This document shows positions 25,436 to 36,312 of a stretch of 64,000 nucleotides of DNA, piece by piece. Source of the DNA: Micropterus salmoides (Eukaryota > Chordata > Actinopteri > Centrarchiformes > Centrarchidae); NCBI RefSeq assembly GCF_014851395.1, contig NW_024041039.1, positions 5,883,277 through 5,947,276 of the forward strand, in the 5' to 3' direction. A program made the translations under genes and the position numbers. Below the pieces are notes generated by a model that was not told the DNA's origin, made no database searches, and worked only from the letters and a program-made list of their open reading frames with translations. Numbering within the stretch: the first letter of the stretch is position 1; every line of letters begins with the position of its first letter.

Positions 25436-26514
25436 GGTGACGCTTTTTCTAATTTACCCGTCAAACATTTCTGGCATTTCTACTGCAATTTATTGTTAGT
25501 TTTCAGGCACAACGTGCAAATACTGATCTGCAGTAAACTAATGCCGATCAGTCATTCCAGTAACTAACAGAGTTGCAAAGTCAGAAAAGTTAAAGAGTAA
25601 CAGCTAAAAATAAAATCTTGTTTCTGCTGATGTCGTGATTTTACCCTGCGACGTGCGACTCAGGGTGTTTCACTGTAATAATAACTGAACAGAGATTAAA
25701 CTTTTTTTTTTACTGTTATGTGTGGTTACAGGTATAATAAACTAGAAGAGGTAAAGTTACTCTTTAACTTTAATACCACTGACAATACATATACTTTATA
25801 TACTATAAACTGTGCATAGCCTGCTAGATACTGTAAATATGCATTCTCTCTGAATGGTGATTGATATGAGAGTAAAAAATAAAACAGAGGAGTCTTGACC
25901 TTGACCTCTTTTGTTGAGTCTCCTCTATTTCTAGTTTAGACACAACTCCAGATAAATCAAATGACAACCCAGCTGAGGACAAGACACGAAGAAAATAATA
26001 ACATAATATATTCATAAGAAATTCTGTCGCTAACAATCGTGCAAGAAAATGAATGAGGTTAACCTACATTTCGTCTCGACAAGAGGAACACCCACATGAC
26101 AACCATTCAGAGTATTGCTGTGCGTTTCTATCAGGCTCGCTGGCTGACACGATGGCGATAGCTCTCTAATCCGCATGAAAAGGGATCCTGCCTGCACATC
26201 AAGCTTTAAATACTGAGGACAAAAAAACCCCAAATATGAAACCGTTTGTTGCACGTCCACAGTCGTGCAGGAAGATTTGGTCCAGCAGCCTCGCAAAGTG
26301 TGTCACAGGTGCCTCGAGCTGTAATACGCATTTGCAATTCACTACTTAGAAAAATACTATCAGCAAAATGACTTTTTTGTCAGATTAATAACATGGTTCT
26401 TAAACCGTTCAATTATATTTTGAGCCAATATGCCAAAAAATTGTGCTGATTCCACCTCCACTAATGTGAAGATTTGCTGCTTTTGCCGATCTTATATAAT
26501 CTTAAACTGACTAT

Positions 26515-26650
26515 GTTTCGGGGTTTGGGCTGTTGGTTGGACAAAACAAGACACCTGAAGACGTCACTGTGGGCTCTGGGAACTTGTGACGTTACTATTT
26601 TCTGACTAAACAATGAACCATTTGATCTAGAATATAATCTGCAGAGTACT
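26515..26650. repeat. 'agctgcaacta' repeat fragment
   Basis: ttgggctgttggttggacaa, gaagacgtcactgtgggctc and gggaacttgtgacg match the same family as 34,625. Confidence 0.5.
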
Positions 26651-26820
26651 CAGTAAAGACAGTAATCAGTAGTTGCAGTACTCGTGATATGTCAATAGCT
26701 TGGAGGTCAAGACGCTCGGCTCTGGTGTTGTTCCCTCCTCTATATTGATTGTGGTTATTAAGTCACAGTATACAAATCATTCTCTGTAGGTTTCAAGAGG
26801 AGGGGTTTGTTAGAGGGACA

Positions 26821-27570
26821 GTCATTTTGCATCTCTTTGTAGTCGCGTTGTGTCTCTGTCTAGTCATTTTGCATCTCTTTGTAGTCGCGTTGTGTCTCTG
26901 TCTAGTCATTTTGCATCTCTTTGTAGTCGCGTTGTGTCTCTGTCTAGTCATTTTGCATCTCTTTATAGTCGCGTTGTGTCTCTGTCTAGTCATTTTGCAT
27001 CTCTTTGTAGTCGCGTTGTGTCTCTGTCTAGTCATTTTGCATCTCTTTGTAGTCACGTTGTGTCTCTGTCTAGTCATTTTGCATCTCTTTGTAGTTGTGT
27101 CTCTGTCTAGTCATTTTGCATCTCTTTGTAGTCGCGTTGTGTCTCTGTCTAGTCATTTTGCATCTCTTTGTAGTTGTGTCTCTGTCTAGTCATTTTGCAT
27201 CTCTTTGTAGTCGCGTTGTGTCTCTGTCTAGTCATTTTGCATCTCTTTGTAGTTGTGTGTCTGTCTAGTCATTTTGCATCTCTTTGTAGTTGTGTCTCTG
27301 TCTAGTCATTTTGCATCTCTTTGTAGTTGTGTGTCTGTCTAGTGATTTTGCATCTCTGTGTAGTCACTTTGCATCTTTATGTAGTCATTTTGCATCTCTT
27401 TGTAGTTGTGTCTCTGTCTAGTCATTATGCATCTCTTTGTAGCTGTGTTGTATCTCTGTGTAGTCACTTTGCATCTTTATGTAGTCATTTTGCATCTCTT
27501 TGTATATGTTTTGCGCCTCTTTGTAGTTCCGTTGCGTCTGTAATCGTGTTGCATCTCTTTGTAGTTGTGC
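26821..27570. repeat. 42-bp minisatellite (21-bp dimer)
   Basis: The tandem unit is built of two 21-bp halves, tagtcattttgcatctctttg and a diverged half beginning tagtcgcgttgtg. The first copies are near-identical 42-mers. Later copies include 37-bp forms that lack five bases (gcgtt class), and the right end decays. About 18 units in all. Confidence 0.95.
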
Positions 27571-27897
27571 TCTGCCCCTTTCGTTGTAATTTTTGCTTCT
27601 GCAAAAACGCATGTTTTAGCAACATTTTTACAGGTGAAATACAACTCTTGTGCTACTGTTGGTTCAAAAACTGCATCTGATCTTCAGTATTTATTTCACA
27701 CTGGAGATGAAGAGAGCTGTCTGACTTCTGTCCGAAGCGTCCTGCCACAGCAGATTGACACAGACACTCTATATTACACAAAATACTACAGCACACAGTA
27801 TATAAAATATTATGGAAAACCATCACAAGAAGCCTCAGATGCAGGATCTATTTTCTTAAAGCAGAGCTATTCTGATTTAAATTGCTTTACTAATTTG

Positions 27898-28079
27898 TGG
27901 CGGCAATGCAGTAGATAAACACAAGCCTCTGGTGTGAGAGACCTGGGTTCAATTCCCACTATGTCACCAATGGATCCCTGAGCTAAACACTTAACCCCTA
28001 GTTGCTCCGGAGGCGTGCGACCTCTGACATTTATAGCAATTCTAAGTTGCTTTTGATAAAAGCATCAGCTAAATGGCAA
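27898..28079 (+). repeat. tRNA-derived SINE, near complete
   Basis: The B box ggttcaattcc is at 27,946-27,956, with a weaker A box upstream. The body has ccctgagctaaacacttaac, and the 3' tail taagttgcttttgataaaag precedes catcagctaaatgg. This is the widespread teleost SINE layout. A tail fragment of the same family is at 45,200-45,270. Confidence 0.8.
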
Positions 28080-29277
28080 TTTTTTTATGTTATTTGAATA
28101 AAATTGTTATTTTAGCATCAGTAGGATGTGACTTAAGCTCTGTGAATTAATGTTAACAGTTATTTGAAACAGAAGCTCTGGTCTAGGGGCCCCCGTGACC
28201 TCTCGGGCCCCTGGGCTTGTGCCTGTTAAGTAATTCATCCGTGATCTCATTGCAAATCTCCAGTCTACCGAAATCAAGAACAACCTCCAGCATTAAAACA
28301 AATTCTACTTTGGATTTTAAATATCAGAGCTAAAAGAAAAAAAAGGAAAGAGCGAGTAACGAAACTGTTACAGAGGAAATTCTTTCCATCCTCCCACAAA
28401 ACGCCCAGCCTACATCAAAGTGAACTTTCTATATCTACAGGGTGAACAGTAACACACAGGATTAAGATAAGGAAGGGATTTTAGTTTTTGCAACAGAACA
28501 TGGCTCAGAGGAGAGGTTGCATCATGAGACGGGCTGTCAGGATCAGTCAAGGTGCCTGAAAGCATGATGTGATGATTGCATATGAATACCGAAGCCCATA
28601 ATATGATGTTTTGTTATTTACAGCATCAATAACACTTATTAGAAGACACAGGATTATGTATCAGCATTCCCTAAAGTACTTTTATGTAAGAGGGCGACGG
28701 GGCTGGGCATTTCCAGAATAGGGGATGAATGCACGCTGAGCCAGAGCTTACAAAATGAGTAATTATTAGGATAATCTCAACAAAATCCCAGCCTGGCAAA
28801 CACCTCATCCCTTAAAACTGATCCAAGAGATAAGAAAAAAAAGGGGGGGCTGGCTCCAGGCTGAGGTGATGTAAAGCTAACAATAGGTTTGCTAGTAGGG
28901 TTCAGTCTTCCCTCTCATGAGTCACACAGCATGAAGGATACCTGAGCTGGGGGTACCGTGCAACCAGCTCCCCTCTGCTTAAATCTTCCCCCCCAAACCC
29001 CGTTCAAGCAGCTACCCCAGGCTGCCTGCACCGGTCCTGCACGGCTTTGCGCATTATGCCACCATAGAAAATCCTGTTTGGCCAGCAGGTTGCGAAGGTA
29101 TCTGCCTCTGTGAGGCCATGCACCGCAAGCAGCATAAACACCACACCTCCCAGATCTTCTCAAAAACACCTCGAAGCATCTCCAGGAGCCGTCAACTGTA
29201 TCCTCACGCACACTATGCAAACACACACACACGCACGCACGCACCAGCAGTGTCAAGCGGCATCGTAAATGTCTCAC

Positions 29278-29309
29278 CTTTTCAAAACTCCGAACACATT
29301 CGCGCACAT
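29278..29309 (-). CDS. bag5: second candidate bag5 first exon (alternative start, MCANVFG)
   Basis: A second donor, GAAAAG|GTGAGAC at 29,278, closes a segment with an ATG at 29,309 and ten codons plus two bases. This is the same phase as the other candidate, so it would also read in frame into 24,077. The upstream DNA (about 29,330-29,520) is CpG-rich and could hold a separate promoter. An out-of-frame upstream ATG at 29,336 on the same strand would overlap it and might lower use of this start. This may be untranslated or not an exon at all. Confidence 0.25.
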
Positions 29310-29787
29310 TTTCACGGATGTCTGTTTCCATCAGCCAAAGCAGGCGGGTCGTGGAGCAAAGTAGCATCCAAAAGGAGAATCCCCAAAATCAGATTTCGGT
29401 TGGGGGGTCGACGATGATCCGGTCCGGTCAGCTTCAGCTGCCTAACGACTGACTGACTGACTGCGGTCGGGCTTGTGTCGCCCCTCCCACACACCGATCC
29501 GAGGGGCTCCCTCCACTGATTCTCCTTTTTAAAACAACTTCGTTTACAAAAAGATATGTTACTGGAGCTCACAGGCTCTTTAAATACCCACTTTGGATCC
29601 AAGAAAGCCAAACCCGAGCCCTGTTTTCCCACGTTCACCTCTCTGTGAATGCCATTGTCTGTGTCTGTGCGTTAAGCTAGCTGCCGATGATCACCTGACT
29701 CTGCCCCACCTTAGCCGAATAACTTCTGCTTTTTTTCGGTCTTAACACATCAAGACAACTTCGTCACTTTAATAGTTTCGCCCTTAC

Positions 29788-29810
29788 CTGCATAGCCAGC
29801 GTACAGCCAT
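29788..29810 (-). CDS. bag5: candidate bag5 upstream coding exon (MAVRWLC, proximal to coa8)
   Basis: An ATG at 29,810 is followed by seven codons and two bases, then a near-ideal donor CAG|GTAAGG at 29,788. Joined to the acceptor at 24,078 this gives Ser at the junction and stays in frame through FGKPFDGGKR into the main coding exon. The extended protein would have 486 residues. Human BAG5 has a longer isoform with an alternative N-terminus, so an extension has precedent. The Kozak context is mixed (+4 G, -3 C). The exon could equally be 5' UTR with translation starting at 24,043. That it belongs to bag5 is inferred from donor strength, phase and position next to the divergent coa8 promoter. 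Confidence 0.5.
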
Positions 29811-30962
29811 CTGAACTGTTGGGGAAAAGTGCGTACCTCCTCTGATTAAAGCTAAACATTAGCCCACCTAGCTACCTTCTAGCAGTTACTTTCCGGCGCA
29901 TGAACTAACGCGGAGTTTCTCCTTTCGCTCGTTCGGGCGAAAATAAAACTGTTTTATCGCCGTTTGCTTTATTCGACAAATAAGTTATGTGAATCGATGT
30001 TTAGTTAATGTATAATTATGTCATATCGATGTAAAAGAAAATACATGAAAGTGTTATTTTGCCGGTGGTCGACTTAAATATTTTTTATGTGTAAGTTTTG
30101 GTCGTCCAACATTAAATACGCTCCATTTGTTGTACCAGGCCGTACCGTTTGGTACGTGGCGGCAAGGGCGGGGACAGTAAATGCGGTGTAGTTATAATAT
30201 CGAGGTATTTGTAGCCTACTTAGTATTTTATTTAGTTCTGCTACTTTATACGTCTTATGTCTTACTTTAAAATTAACTAACTATATTTTGTTTTATTATA
30301 TTAATGATATATTATACTATAACGTTTTATATTCTATGCTATATTTCTGTATTATACTAAATAATATGTTTTTGACTACTCTATGGTTATACTATGTAAG
30401 GCTGTGCTATATTACTATATATATGTTTCTATGTTTTATGTAGACTATATTAGATTTATATAGATAAAACTTAATCATATATTATTCTTGTGTACGCTGT
30501 TAGTAGATGGTATTATTATAATGGTCATAATAATAATAATTATATACTCTAATATACTAAAGTATATTTTGATACTAATACTGACACATCCTCTACTTTT
30601 ACTTTCCATCAGATATTTAAGGCAGGACTTTTACTTGTAACAGGTTATTCATATGTGGTATTACTAAACTCTATTTGAATATTGTAGTATTTTTTACATT
30701 ACATTTCTTCCCCGACTGAGGAATAGTGTTTCAGTGTAAACCCCGCCCGGCTGTCTCAAATCGGGGCTTTGTCGGTGACGTTTTGGAGCTCACCCTGTCC
30801 TTGCTGAGTCATGTGACCAAACGGCTGGTTTTACACACCGAAGGACACCGACATGAACTCCTATGAAGTTCTGTGTGGGCTAACATGAACAGCAGGCTCC
30901 TCTGTACAGTAACGGGAACAGATTGTCATTAAAACAGAAGTTTAAAATCTCAGTTAATTAAA
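29811..30962. promoter_or_regulatory. bag5-coa8 divergent promoter region
   Basis: Head-to-head starts of bag5 (minus) and coa8 (plus) are 1.15 kb apart. Two GC/CpG-richer ends (about 29,811-29,960 and 30,720-30,962) flank a very AT-rich middle (about 30,230-30,700). The bag5 side has an ETS-type TTTCCGG near 29,890. The coa8 side has TGCTGAGTCAT at 30,802-30,812, an exact NF-E2/MARE-type site, overlapping the E-box-like GTCATGTGAC (30,808-30,817), about 150 bp upstream of the coa8 ATG. No TATA box is evident. A fragment of a dispersed repeat lies at about 30,575-30,690. Confidence 0.6.
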
Positions 30963-31127
30963 ATGGTGTCCAAATCAACAGCAGCAGCAGCAGCGGGGTG
31001 TTTAACATGGAGGCTGTTCGGTCCGTTTACCCTCCACGCTCCTCTGCGCCCTCACAGCTTAATATCAGCAGTGAACAGACGGCAGTGCAGCTCCGAACAG
31101 GCAACCCAGCAGGACGAACCACCAAAG
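30963..31127 (+). CDS. coa8: coa8 exon 1 (mitochondrial targeting region)
   Basis: Coa8 (formerly Apopt1) is a mitochondrial matrix protein needed for cytochrome c oxidase assembly and its protection under oxidative stress; loss in human causes complex IV deficiency (family knowledge). The exon encodes residues 1-55. The first 44 have no Asp or Glu but several Arg (ending AVNRRQCSSE), with Ala- and Leu-rich stretches, as in a cleavable presequence. The donor is CCAAAG|GTTCGT at 31,127, phase 0. Together the five exons encode 212 residues against 206 in human COA8. The ATG is the first in this open frame. The presequence is not expected to align between species, so the start rests on position and composition. 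Confidence 0.88.
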
Positions 31128-31241
31128 GTTCGTACAGTAAAATAAAATCCCGTGTAACACATAATATTTGACTTACAGGCAGTGTTTGGTTAATCCCCAT
31201 TAACGGCGGTGACAGCTCGTTTACTCTGTTTGGACCTGCAC

Positions 31242-31242
<1 letters not shown>

Positions 31243-31330
<88 letters not shown>
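31243..31330. repeat. (TG)n microsatellite, interrupted
   Basis: TG dinucleotides with one GAGAG interruption near 31,271, early in coa8 intron 1. Confidence 0.95.
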
Positions 31331-31335
<5 letters not shown>

Positions 31336-31430
31336 CTGCGTGCCAGGAGACCGTTGCTGGTGTGACTGCCTACTACGACGTGTAACGACAAGTGGAAGAC
31401 GTTTGCAAATGTAGTTTAGTAATACCAGTG

Positions 31431-32407
31431 GTGTTAAAGTACAAATACCAGTGGTGTAAAAGTACTAACACCAGTGGTGTAAAAGTACTAATACCAGTGG
31501 TGTAAAAGTACTAATACCAGTGGTGTAAAAGTACTAATACCAGTGGTGTAAAAGTACTAATACAAGTGGTGTAAAAGTACTAATACAAGTGGTGTAAAAG
31601 TACTAATGTCAGTGGTGTAAAAGTACTAATGTCAGTGGTGTAAAAGTACTAATGTCAGTGGTGTAAAAGTACTAACACCAGTGGTGTAAAAGTACTAACG
31701 TCAGTGGTGTAAAAGTACTAATACCAGTGGTGTAAAAGTACTAACACCAGTGGTGTAAAAGTACTAACGTCAGTGGTGTAAAAGTACTAATACCAGTGGT
31801 GTAAAAGTACTAACACCAGTGGTGTAAAAGTACTAACGTCAGTGGTGTAAAAGTACTTATACAAGTGGTGTAAAAGTACTAACACCAGTGGTGTAAAAGT
31901 ACTTATACAAGTGGTGTAAAAGTACTAACACCAGTGGTGTAAAAGTACTAATACAAGTGGTTTAAAAGTACTTATACAAGTGGTGTAAAAGTACTTATAC
32001 AAGTGGTGTAAAAGTACTAACACCAGTGGTGTAAAAGTACTAATACAAGTGGTTTAAAAGTACTAACACCAGTGGTGTAAAAGTACTTATACAAGTGGTT
32101 TAAAAGTACTTATACAAGTGGTGTAAAAGTACTTATACAAGTGGTGTAAAAGTACTTATACAAGTGGTTTAAAAGTACTTATACAAGTGGTTTAAAAGTA
32201 CTTATACAAGTGGTTTAAAAGTACTTATACAAGTGGTGTAAAAGTACTAACGTCAGTGGTGTAAAAGTACTTATACAAGTGGTTTAAAAGTACTAACACC
32301 AGTGGTGTAAAAGTACTTATACAAGTGGTGTTAAAGTACTTATACAAGTGGTGTTAAAGTACTAACACCAGTAGTGTAAAAGTACTTATACAAGTGGTGT
32401 AAAAGTA
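31431..32407. repeat. 23-bp minisatellite, about 42 copies
   Basis: The unit is caccagtggtgtaaaagtac plus taa, with three main variants at its start (ccag, tcag, caag). The variants form runs and alternations along the array. The unit resembles the terminal bases of the dispersed 'aagtac' repeat, which flanks it at about 32,408-32,560 and 32,640-32,890. Confidence 0.96.
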
Positions 32408-32639
32408 AATTAAGTGAATGTACTTAGTTACACCGTGAAGGAATTATTCAGATGTATAAATTATGCATTCAGAACGACATTAACTATAAAAGTAAAGTAT
32501 CATCAGGAAAATCTAATTCTAATTAAAAATCAAAGTAATCAATGCAGAAAGAAAAATGTTCGCTGTGACTGTTACACTATTATTACTCGGGACTTTTCTG
32601 TTGTAGTTGGAAGAACTACAACAAAAGCACTGTGTTTTA

Positions 32640-32890
32640 ATGAGTTTAAGTATTTAACTTAATAACAAAACCTCATATTTTAAAAGGTCTATACGTAGCT
32701 TTTTTTATGTTTTGCCTGTACAACTCTTTGTTTGTAAAGTAACTAGTAACTAAAGTTCGCAGATAAATGTAGTGGCGTAAGAAGTAAAAATATTTCCCTC
32801 TGAGATGTAGCGTAGTAGAAGAATAAAGTGGCATGGAAAAAAAAGACTTAAGTAAAGTACAAGTAATGTACTTAGTTACATTCAACAACT
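32640..32890 (-). repeat. 'aagtac' dispersed repeat, inverted copy
   Basis: gtaaagtaactagtaactaa, gcagataaatgtagtgg, tttccctctgagatgtag and cttaagtaaagtacaagtaa are hallmark segments of this percomorph repeat, in reverse order. Confidence 0.65.
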
Positions 32891-33699
32891 GTATTTCATT
32901 CGAGGATCGGCATGTTGAGCGTGTAATAAAAAACTATATTTACAAGGTACAAGGTTGTTTATTGTCATTATACAGCACAAGGCTGCATAACGAAACAAGA
33001 TTTGTAGTTTTTTCATGCTACACACACAACATATAATTAAGTGTATATTAAAATATGGTAACGTAAAATAAAACAATATATACATATAAACACGTATACA
33101 AAACATTACTAGTTAGGTATTTTATTCCACAAACATTACCTAAATTGTTTGCTTTAATGATTATATATACAGCCGACTGTGTAATCTACAGCGACTCTGA
33201 CTTCACATCTACCTGTTTTCTGGTCTCTGAGTCCTGGAACCTGTTCTGTGCCTCGCCGCTCGTCTCACCGTGCAGTCTGGTTAGAAATGATAAGCAGGTT
33301 CCTGCATGTCAGCTGCTTATTCAAACCACGTGAGCTCCATCTGAGTCTGCCTGTGTGTGCAAACGTCTTCTGTTTATTCAAGTTAAACTCTCCCTTACTG
33401 ACTCTTGCGGAGTGTCAGTCCTAATCCTAAACCCAAACCGGAACATGTTTAGTAAAGGAAACAGTCTGAGAATGAAGAAGTCAGTATTTAAGGAAGGTGT
33501 TAATGTAGGTATCTGAAATAGAGCAGTGTGGTTCAGCTCATACTCCTGTTGTGGCGGCCTGAAACGGATAAAATGCAGTAAAAGGATATCAGATAATTCA
33601 AAACTATAACTTACTACAGCAAATAATTAGAATGGAGTATAAAAAACTTTTCCTTTTAACCTCCGATCATTTGTTTAAAAAAAAAAAGCAGAAGTAGTA

Positions 33700-33830
33700 G
33701 TAGAAGAAAAGTTTTCCTTTTTTTGATTTTAGCTGTGATATTATTTTTGCCACACATGAATGAAAGTGGAGTTGCATTGTGGGTAACGTAGGCACCAGGT
33801 TTTGACACAGGGGAACAATACGTAGAATAA
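33700..33830 (-). repeat. dispersed repeat; intact counterpart of the 21.2-kb hAT target
   Basis: gagttgcattgtgggtaacg and taggcaccaggttttg are the inverse of the sequence split by the hAT element at 21,229-21,781. The uninterrupted target gtaggcac is at 33,788-33,795. Confidence 0.6.
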
Positions 33831-34169
33831 AAAAACACATTATCTTTGTTTGTGCTGCATCGATTGTGCTGTCCATCGTGAGTCTGACAACATTATAGGA
33901 GGGCAATGCTAGATCATTGTAGTACTATATTAAGCTGCAGGGTGTTGAGCTCTCAGGGCCACCGTAGAAAAATGATAATCATGTTGGAATTTCAGAGCTG
34001 GGAGTCTGAAATTGATCCCCCAAACTGCAGACAATAACATGTCATTTTATCAGGATAAATTTACAGATGAACTTTCAGTTGCTCTCAGAAATGTTCAATA
34101 CTATTTTACCTTCATTCTTAAAAGTAACAGTACAATAAAATATTTCTTATTTCTCTTATATTTATTCAG

Positions 34170-34367
34170 AGATCCACATTCAGGCCAGTAGCCACCTCCA
34201 CGCACGACTGGATCGGCCCACCGAACCCTCTTTCCAACCTGCGGCCAATCGTTTACCACGTCCCCGCGAACGAAACAGAGCTGGAGAAACGGCTGCGACA
34301 CCTGAGGCAGGAGACCGAGGACTGGAACCACGACTTCTGGGCCAAGCAGAACATCACCTTCAGCAAG
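34170..34367 (+). CDS. coa8: coa8 exon 2 (conserved core)
   Basis: Acceptor tttattcag at 34,161-34,169, donor AGCAAG|GTTGAA at 34,367, 66 codons in phase 0. It encodes HDWIGPPNPLSNLRP and LRHLRQETEDWNHDFWAKQN, closely matching human COA8 ([35 protein letters not shown]). The Cys before HDWIGPP in human is Thr here. These are the strongest family signatures of the gene. Confidence 0.96.
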
Positions 34368-34624
34368 GTTGAAAGGTTTTTTTTACAGCACAAAAGAAAA
34401 AGTCCATATAAATGTTGTACGCTCCACAACCGTACAAGTAGTTTTGGTACCCAGTTCTGTTTCTCATGCAGGTTGTATTTGCGAAACATGTTTATATTTT
34501 GGCAATGTGATGAAATATAGTATATAAAAGTCTTTATCATGTACATAATAGCCAGTATAATACCTGTCACGGTAAGCAGAGTGCTAGCCAGGATTAAAAA
34601 CTGAAATGTAAAGTGTAAATCAAG

Positions 34625-35016
34625 TACAGCTGCAACTAATGGTTATTTTCTGTATTAATGAATTTCTCAAGTATTTTAGATGAATCAGTCAGTCTATAAA
34701 ATGCAGGAAACTGTGAAAAAACGCCCCTTGGAATTTCCCAGAACCTGAGATAATGTCTTTAAATCAATCTTGTTGTCTGACCAACTGTCCAAAATATGAA
34801 ATATCCCAAAAATATTTATACTTTACAATGTTAATAAAAAACGGGAAAGAAAGAAAAGCAACAAATTCTCACATTTTGAGAAGCTGGAATCAGTGGGTGT
34901 GTGGCCTTTTTCGCTTGATAAATGCTGTAAACGATCAATTGTTTATCAAATTGTGGTTGATTATTATTCCATTGATTGATTGATTGGTTAATTGACTAAC
35001 TGTGTGAGCAGCTATA
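34625..35016. repeat. 'agctgcaacta' repeat, longest copy in window
   Basis: Begins tacagctgcaactaatgg, contains ctataaaatgcaggaaactg and gaagctggaatcagtggg, and ends in gattgattgattggttaa then gagcagctata. I recognise it as a teleost dispersed repeat, probably a non-autonomous DNA element. It lies in coa8 intron 2. Confidence 0.65.
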
Positions 35017-35806
35017 TGAAGAAGTTTACTGGGCACATGTTTAGGCAGCAGGACAGCACAGTCCTGCTGATGTGCCTCCAGAGCTGCTGCCCTGCAGCTG
35101 ACCTCTGACCTCCCAGCAGAGCTTCCAAATGTCGCTTATTACCACATTATCGTTGTCATCATTAATAATCTAAGTCTTAAAGGTCACAGGATGTTCCTGT
35201 CCTCTGCATGCTGAGCTCTTACAGGACAGTTCTTATTTTCACCAGCAGACAGCAGCATTGCACAACAAAGCTTTGCTGTCTGGGTTCTGGGCCCACCCAT
35301 TGTCTAAAATATATTTGCTTTATATCTTAATTCCCTTTTATTTAAATTAATTTTGTTCAAAACTTAATGAGGAATAAAATACATTGAATCTGATAATATT
35401 TAACACTAAAGATATTTTAAAACAGGTTTTTATTGTAGAAATATTGCATGATCCAGTGCTTTTTACAACATAATAACATCAGATTAAGTGGCTGTCTATA
35501 GCTTTTGATGCTGATAAAGTCGATTCTCTGTAAATAGAGAGATGTTTAAAGTTACTAAATTTGAGAGTTACATTAATAGAGGCTCTCAGGATAAGTTCAG
35601 TACTATAAGGCCACCCTTCTTAGCATCTGTGTCCTGAAGACTGAGATAAAGGACATTAAGAACAGGAATATTAAATTGTCCTAAATGTAAATCTTATCAT
35701 ATTGGTTTATGATATTGGTAATTGTGTTGACTGTTGGCGTTTTGTTTGTGTATGTTCTAAAAGCATTAATTGAATATATACATTTTTTGTTCAATGCTCT
35801 CTGCAG

Positions 35807-35870
35807 GAAAAAGATACTTTCATCATTTCAGAACTGAACGCTAAAGGCTTGAGTCTGCGTGATGAGCAAG
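35807..35870 (+). CDS. coa8: coa8 exon 3
   Basis: Acceptor ctctctgcag, donor CAAG|GTGAGG at 35,870. It encodes EKDTFIISELNAKGLSLRDEQ plus the first base of a Gly codon, matching the human stretch [20 protein letters not shown]. Too short to stand out as an ORF; identified by splice sites, phase and family match. Confidence 0.92.
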
Positions 35871-36221
35871 GTGAGGACGTATTTATATTTCGGCATATAC
35901 TAAAGTGTTATTCACAGGTTAAGACTCTTGTGCACACATAACCCTCTCCTGTCTACAGGCTTTATTAAGAAAAGTAGATTAAATACTTGAGTAGGATTAA
36001 AAACTCCTGCGAGCAATGCTTTTGCATAGATTGTAAATGTATTCCCAATCATGGAGACGGTTTTGTCTGTCAGAACATGTTAGAATTGAAGCCTTACAGA
36101 CTTAAAAATGACAAAACCACTGTGAATTGAAGAGATTTTATGAAAAGCTGGTTATTTAAAAAGGAAATATATCTTAATGAGAATATAATGTTGTCCGCTG
36201 CGTCTTCTCTCGGCCCCTCAG

Positions 36222-36312
36222 GACGACGGCGGTCCCTGAACAGTGAAGAAATGGCCGTGTTTTACAAAAGCTTCCTGGACAGAAACAGAATACGACATGC
36301 AAATTATAACAA
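36222..36312 (+). CDS. coa8: coa8 exon 4
   Basis: Acceptor cggcccctcag, donor AACAA|GTGAGT at 36,312. It completes the split Gly codon and encodes RRRSLNSEEMAVFYKSFLDR and HANYN, matching human LNAEEMADFYKEFLSKN. It ends two bases into the Asn codon completed by exon 5. The intron before it is only 351 bp. Confidence 0.94.

Larger units (their letters stand above)
24078..29787 (-). other. bag5: bag5 intron 1 (if the 29.8-kb first exon is used)
   Basis: About 5.7 kb between the candidate first exon and the main coding exon. It holds a hAT-like MITE (25,024-25,435), a dispersed repeat fragment (26,520-26,650), the 42-bp minisatellite (26,821-27,570) and a SINE (27,898-28,079). Long ORFs on both strands at 26.7-27.7 kb come only from the minisatellite, whose 42-bp unit is a multiple of three. 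Confidence 0.6.
31128..34169 (+). other. coa8: coa8 intron 1
   Basis: A 3.0-kb intron with canonical ends. It holds an interrupted TG microsatellite (31,243-31,330), the 23-bp minisatellite (31,431-32,407), an inverted fragment of the dispersed 'aagtac' repeat (about 32,640-32,890) and a repeat copy at about 33,700-33,840. No extra exon is visible. Confidence 0.85.

Noticed and set aside
26749..27189. Plus-strand ORF of 146 codons with 14-residue repeats (and its partners on both strands)
   Set aside because: It is the translation of a 42-bp minisatellite; every frame stays open because 42 is a multiple of three.
26821..27570. CRISPR-like array
   Set aside because: The repeats are direct, contiguous and without unique spacers, and the genome is vertebrate; it is a minisatellite. 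The same holds for 31,431-32,407.
29312..29638. Minus-strand ORF of 108 codons and an overlapping 150-codon ORF at 28,915-29,367
   Set aside because: No recognisable protein features. The DNA is better explained as CpG-rich promoter or 5' exon; the second frame meets a stop when joined to the bag5 acceptor.
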